Both the position numbers and the translations under genes were made by a program. 42,062 bases of DNA from Planctomycetota bacterium. Lineage in GTDB: Bacteria > Planctomycetota > Planctomycetia > Pirellulales > UBA1268. A model generated the notes under the pieces. That model worked only from the letters and a program-made list of their open reading frames with translations, made no database searches and had not been told where the DNA came from. Numbering within the stretch: the stretch's first letter is position 1; each line of letters opens with the position of its first letter. Shown here piece after piece: positions 40,646 through 42,062 of the stretch. The stretch is taken from positions 1-42,062 of the forward strand of contig JAGWVR010000025.1 in assembly GCA_018970785.1 (NCBI GenBank). The letters are read 5' to 3'.

Positions 40646-41428
40646 ATGCTCGCGCGCCGCGTGATCCCCTGCCTCGACGTCGACCGGGGGCGCGTCGTCA
40701 AGGGCACGCGGTTCGTCGATCTCGTCGACGCCGGGGATCCGGTCGCCGTCGCGGCGCGCTACGAGGCCGAGGGGGCCGACGAGCTGGTGTTCCTCGACAT
40801 CACCGCCAGCCACGAAGGCCGCGCGATCATGCTCGACGTCGTCCGCCGCGTCGCCGAGAGCGTGTTCATGCCGTTTACCGTCGGCGGCGGGATCCGCACG
40901 CTCGATGACGCCTGCCGCCTCGTCCAGGCCGGTGCCGAGAAGGTGAGCATCAATTCGGCCGCGGTCCGCACCCCGGACCTGATCGCTGCGGTCGCCGACC
41001 GGCTCGGGAGCTGTGCGACGGTCGTCAACATCGACCCGAAGCGGGTCCGCCGCGGCGACGGCAGCGAGGCCTGGGAGGTGTTCATCTCCGGCGGCCGCGA
41101 GCCGACCGGCCTCGACGCGGTGTCTTGGGCGCGGCGCGTCGAGCAGCTCGGTGCCGGGGAGATCGTCCTCACCTGCATGGACCGCGACGGCACGCGCGAC
41201 GGCTACGATCTTGAGATCACCGCCGCCGTCAGCCGGGCGGTGCGGATCCCGGTCGTCGCCAGCGGCGGTGCCGGCGCCCCCGAGCACCTCGCTGCCGCGG
41301 TGACCGAGGGAGGGGCGGATGCGGCGCTGGCCGCTGGAATCTTCCATTTCGGGCAGTGTACGATCCGGGACGTCAAGGAACTGTTCCTGGCCCGGGGGAT
41401 TCCCGTCCGTCCGCCCGCCGCACCGTAG
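40646..41428 (+). CDS. hisF: Imidazole glycerol phosphate synthase cyclase subunit
   Basis: 260 residues, the usual HisF size. The catalytic aspartates are D11 ([14 protein letters not shown]) and D130 (VVNIDPKRV), at the same numbers as in the well-studied enzyme. [13 protein letters not shown] and [12 protein letters not shown] are the phosphate-binding loops, and [18 protein letters not shown] is also conserved. HisF uses ammonia supplied by HisH to make imidazole glycerol phosphate and AICAR in histidine synthesis. Its ATG at 40646 has GGAG eight bases upstream, overlapping the end of thiG. hisH and other his genes are not in the window; the thiG-hisF adjacency is therefore not a pathway operon. 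Confidence 0.96.
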   Translation: MLARRVIPCLDVDRGRVVKGTRFVDLVDAGDPVAVAARYEAEGADELVFLDITASHEGRAIMLDVVRRVAESVFMPFTVGGGIRTLDDACRLVQAGAEKVSINSAAVRTPDLIAAVADRLGSCATVVNIDPKRVRRGDGSEAWEVFISGGREPTGLDAVSWARRVEQLGAGEIVLTCMDRDGTRDGYDLEITAAVSRAVRIPVVASGGAGAPEHLAAAVTEGGADAALAAGIFHFGQCTIRDVKELFLARGIPVRPPAAP

Positions 41429-41436
41429 CGGTGCGG
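41418..41436 (+). terminator. Hairpin containing the hisF stop codon, no T-tract
   Basis: CCGCACC (41418-41424) and GGTGCGG (41430-41436) form a perfect stem around GTAGC; the TAG in the loop is the hisF stop codon (41426-41428). It may define the 3' end of the thi-his transcript. No run of T follows, so intrinsic termination is doubtful. Confidence 0.45.
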
Positions 41437-41469
41437 GGAATTCGTCATCCTCGTTGGGATCACCGTCCG

Positions 41470-42062
41470 ATGGCGACGATCGACAGTGCGACTGCGTCGG
41501 CCCCTGCACCGGCCGCCCCATCCGTGGCCGAGATCACGGCCCAGCCCGCCGCCGCGCCGGCATCCGAGGCCCCGTCCGAGAAGCCGGTCGCCAGTGGCGG
41601 CCGCCCGCGGCTCGAGATCGACCGCCTGTTCGAGGCTTTGGTGAAGCTGATGGGCAGCGACCTCCACCTCAAGGTCGGCCAGCCGCCGATCGTCCGCGTC
41701 AAGGGGGCCTTGCAGCCGCTCAAGGCGCCGAAGATCGAGGACGAGCAGATGCGGCGGCTGTGCCTGCCGATGCTCGACGAGCGCCAGCGGCGGATCCTCG
41801 AGAACGACGGCGGCTGCGACTTCGCCTACACCGTGCCGGTCGATGGCGTCCGCTGGCGGTTCCGCGTCAACCTGCTCCACCAGCAGGGGGCGATGGGCTT
41901 GGTGGCGCGGCGCGTCAACAACACGATCCCCGACTTCAAGGGGCTGTTCCTGCCGTCGTCGATCGAGCGGCTCTGCCAGCTCGACCAGGGAATGGTGCTG
42001 CTGGCCGGCGTCACCGGCTCCGGCAAGAGCACCACGATCGGCTCGATGCTCAATTACATCAA
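41470..42062 (+). CDS. PilT/PilB-type secretion ATPase, 3'-truncated
   Basis: The first 197 residues of a type IV pilus twitching or type II secretion ATPase; the gene runs off the right edge. An Ala/Pro-rich leader of about 40 residues precedes the conserved N-domain, with LVKLMGSDLHLKVGQPPIVR close to the PilT form (SDLHL-x-x-G-x-PP-x-x-R). CDFAYTVPVDGVRWRFRVNL follows, then the Walker A GVTGSGKST at 180-188. The Walker A context (LLAGVTGSGKSTT followed by a conserved Asn-Tyr) fits PilT more than PilB, whose N-terminus differs. Hydrolysis of ATP would retract pili and drive twitching. The ATG at 41470 lacks a strong Shine-Dalgarno. Confidence 0.88.
   Translation, partial: MATIDSATASAPAPAAPSVAEITAQPAAAPASEAPSEKPVASGGRPRLEIDRLFEALVKLMGSDLHLKVGQPPIVRVKGALQPLKAPKIEDEQMRRLCLPMLDERQRRILENDGGCDFAYTVPVDGVRWRFRVNLLHQQGAMGLVARRVNNTIPDFKGLFLPSSIERLCQLDQGMVLLAGVTGSGKSTTIGSMLNYI

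Noticed and set aside
40646-41428. thiG-hisF as part of a histidine operon
   Set aside because: No other his genes are present; adjacency seems incidental.

Overview
The window is about 42 kb of very GC-rich bacterial chromosome (roughly 70% G+C by eye). Its gene content points to a planctomycete, probably of the Pirellulales group. The pointers are a BBP7-type outer-membrane barrel protein, a WD40 protein with a C-terminal module typical of planctomycetes, a MARK-start lysine-rich small protein, a small N-anchored secreted family recognised from planctomycetes, and a flotillin/NfeD cluster. This placement is inference from protein families; there is no rRNA in the window. I see no prophage, insertion sequence or CRISPR array. 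The window reads as ordinary core and lineage-specific chromosome.

Layout. 1-1961: 3' end of a fibronectin-III repeat protein. 1962-2347: a structured non-coding leader. 2348-3721: BBP7-like barrel protein. 3684-9731 (minus): a 2015-residue tandem-fused UvrA. 9850-9922: tRNA-Ala(CGC). 10082-11787: ECF sigma factor and an overlapping membrane partner. 11729-15241 (minus): pyrE, a HEAT/TPR-like secreted protein and an alpha/beta hydrolase. 15362-20988: NfeD-long, NfeD-short, FloA, a proline-rich membrane protein and a beta-hydroxyacid dehydrogenase, ending at the one textbook intrinsic terminator (21240-21285). 21403-28562: SH3-like protein, secreted hypothetical, MMPL/RND exporter, redoxin-like protein and rhomboid protease. 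28875-30912: Gfo/Idh/MocA oxidoreductase and a DEDDy exonuclease. 30982-32620: lysine-rich protein and NadA, divergent. 32656-37080: nucleoside hydrolase facing a FGGY sugar kinase and a fucose-isomerase-like protein. 37219-41428: WD40 protein, small planctomycete protein, thiS, thiG, hisF. 41470-end: start of a PilT-like ATPase.

How genes work together. NfeD-long, NfeD-short and FloA overlap or abut and should form one membrane-microdomain module. In both ClpP-like modules of the long NfeD the catalytic serine position appears to be lost. thiS-thiG is the thiazole-forming sulfur-carrier pair. The isomerase and kinase look like consecutive steps of a sugar catabolic route. The ECF sigma factor and the next gene overlap by ATGA and probably act as a regulatory pair.

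The most interesting non-coding signals are the leader of the barrel gene, where a 10-bp hairpin buries the Shine-Dalgarno sequence downstream of competing stem-loops, and a three-copy 26-bp tandem repeat of palindromic units that contains the stop codons of both convergent genes at 33673-33750. All functional statements are read from sequence and family knowledge; no database search was run.
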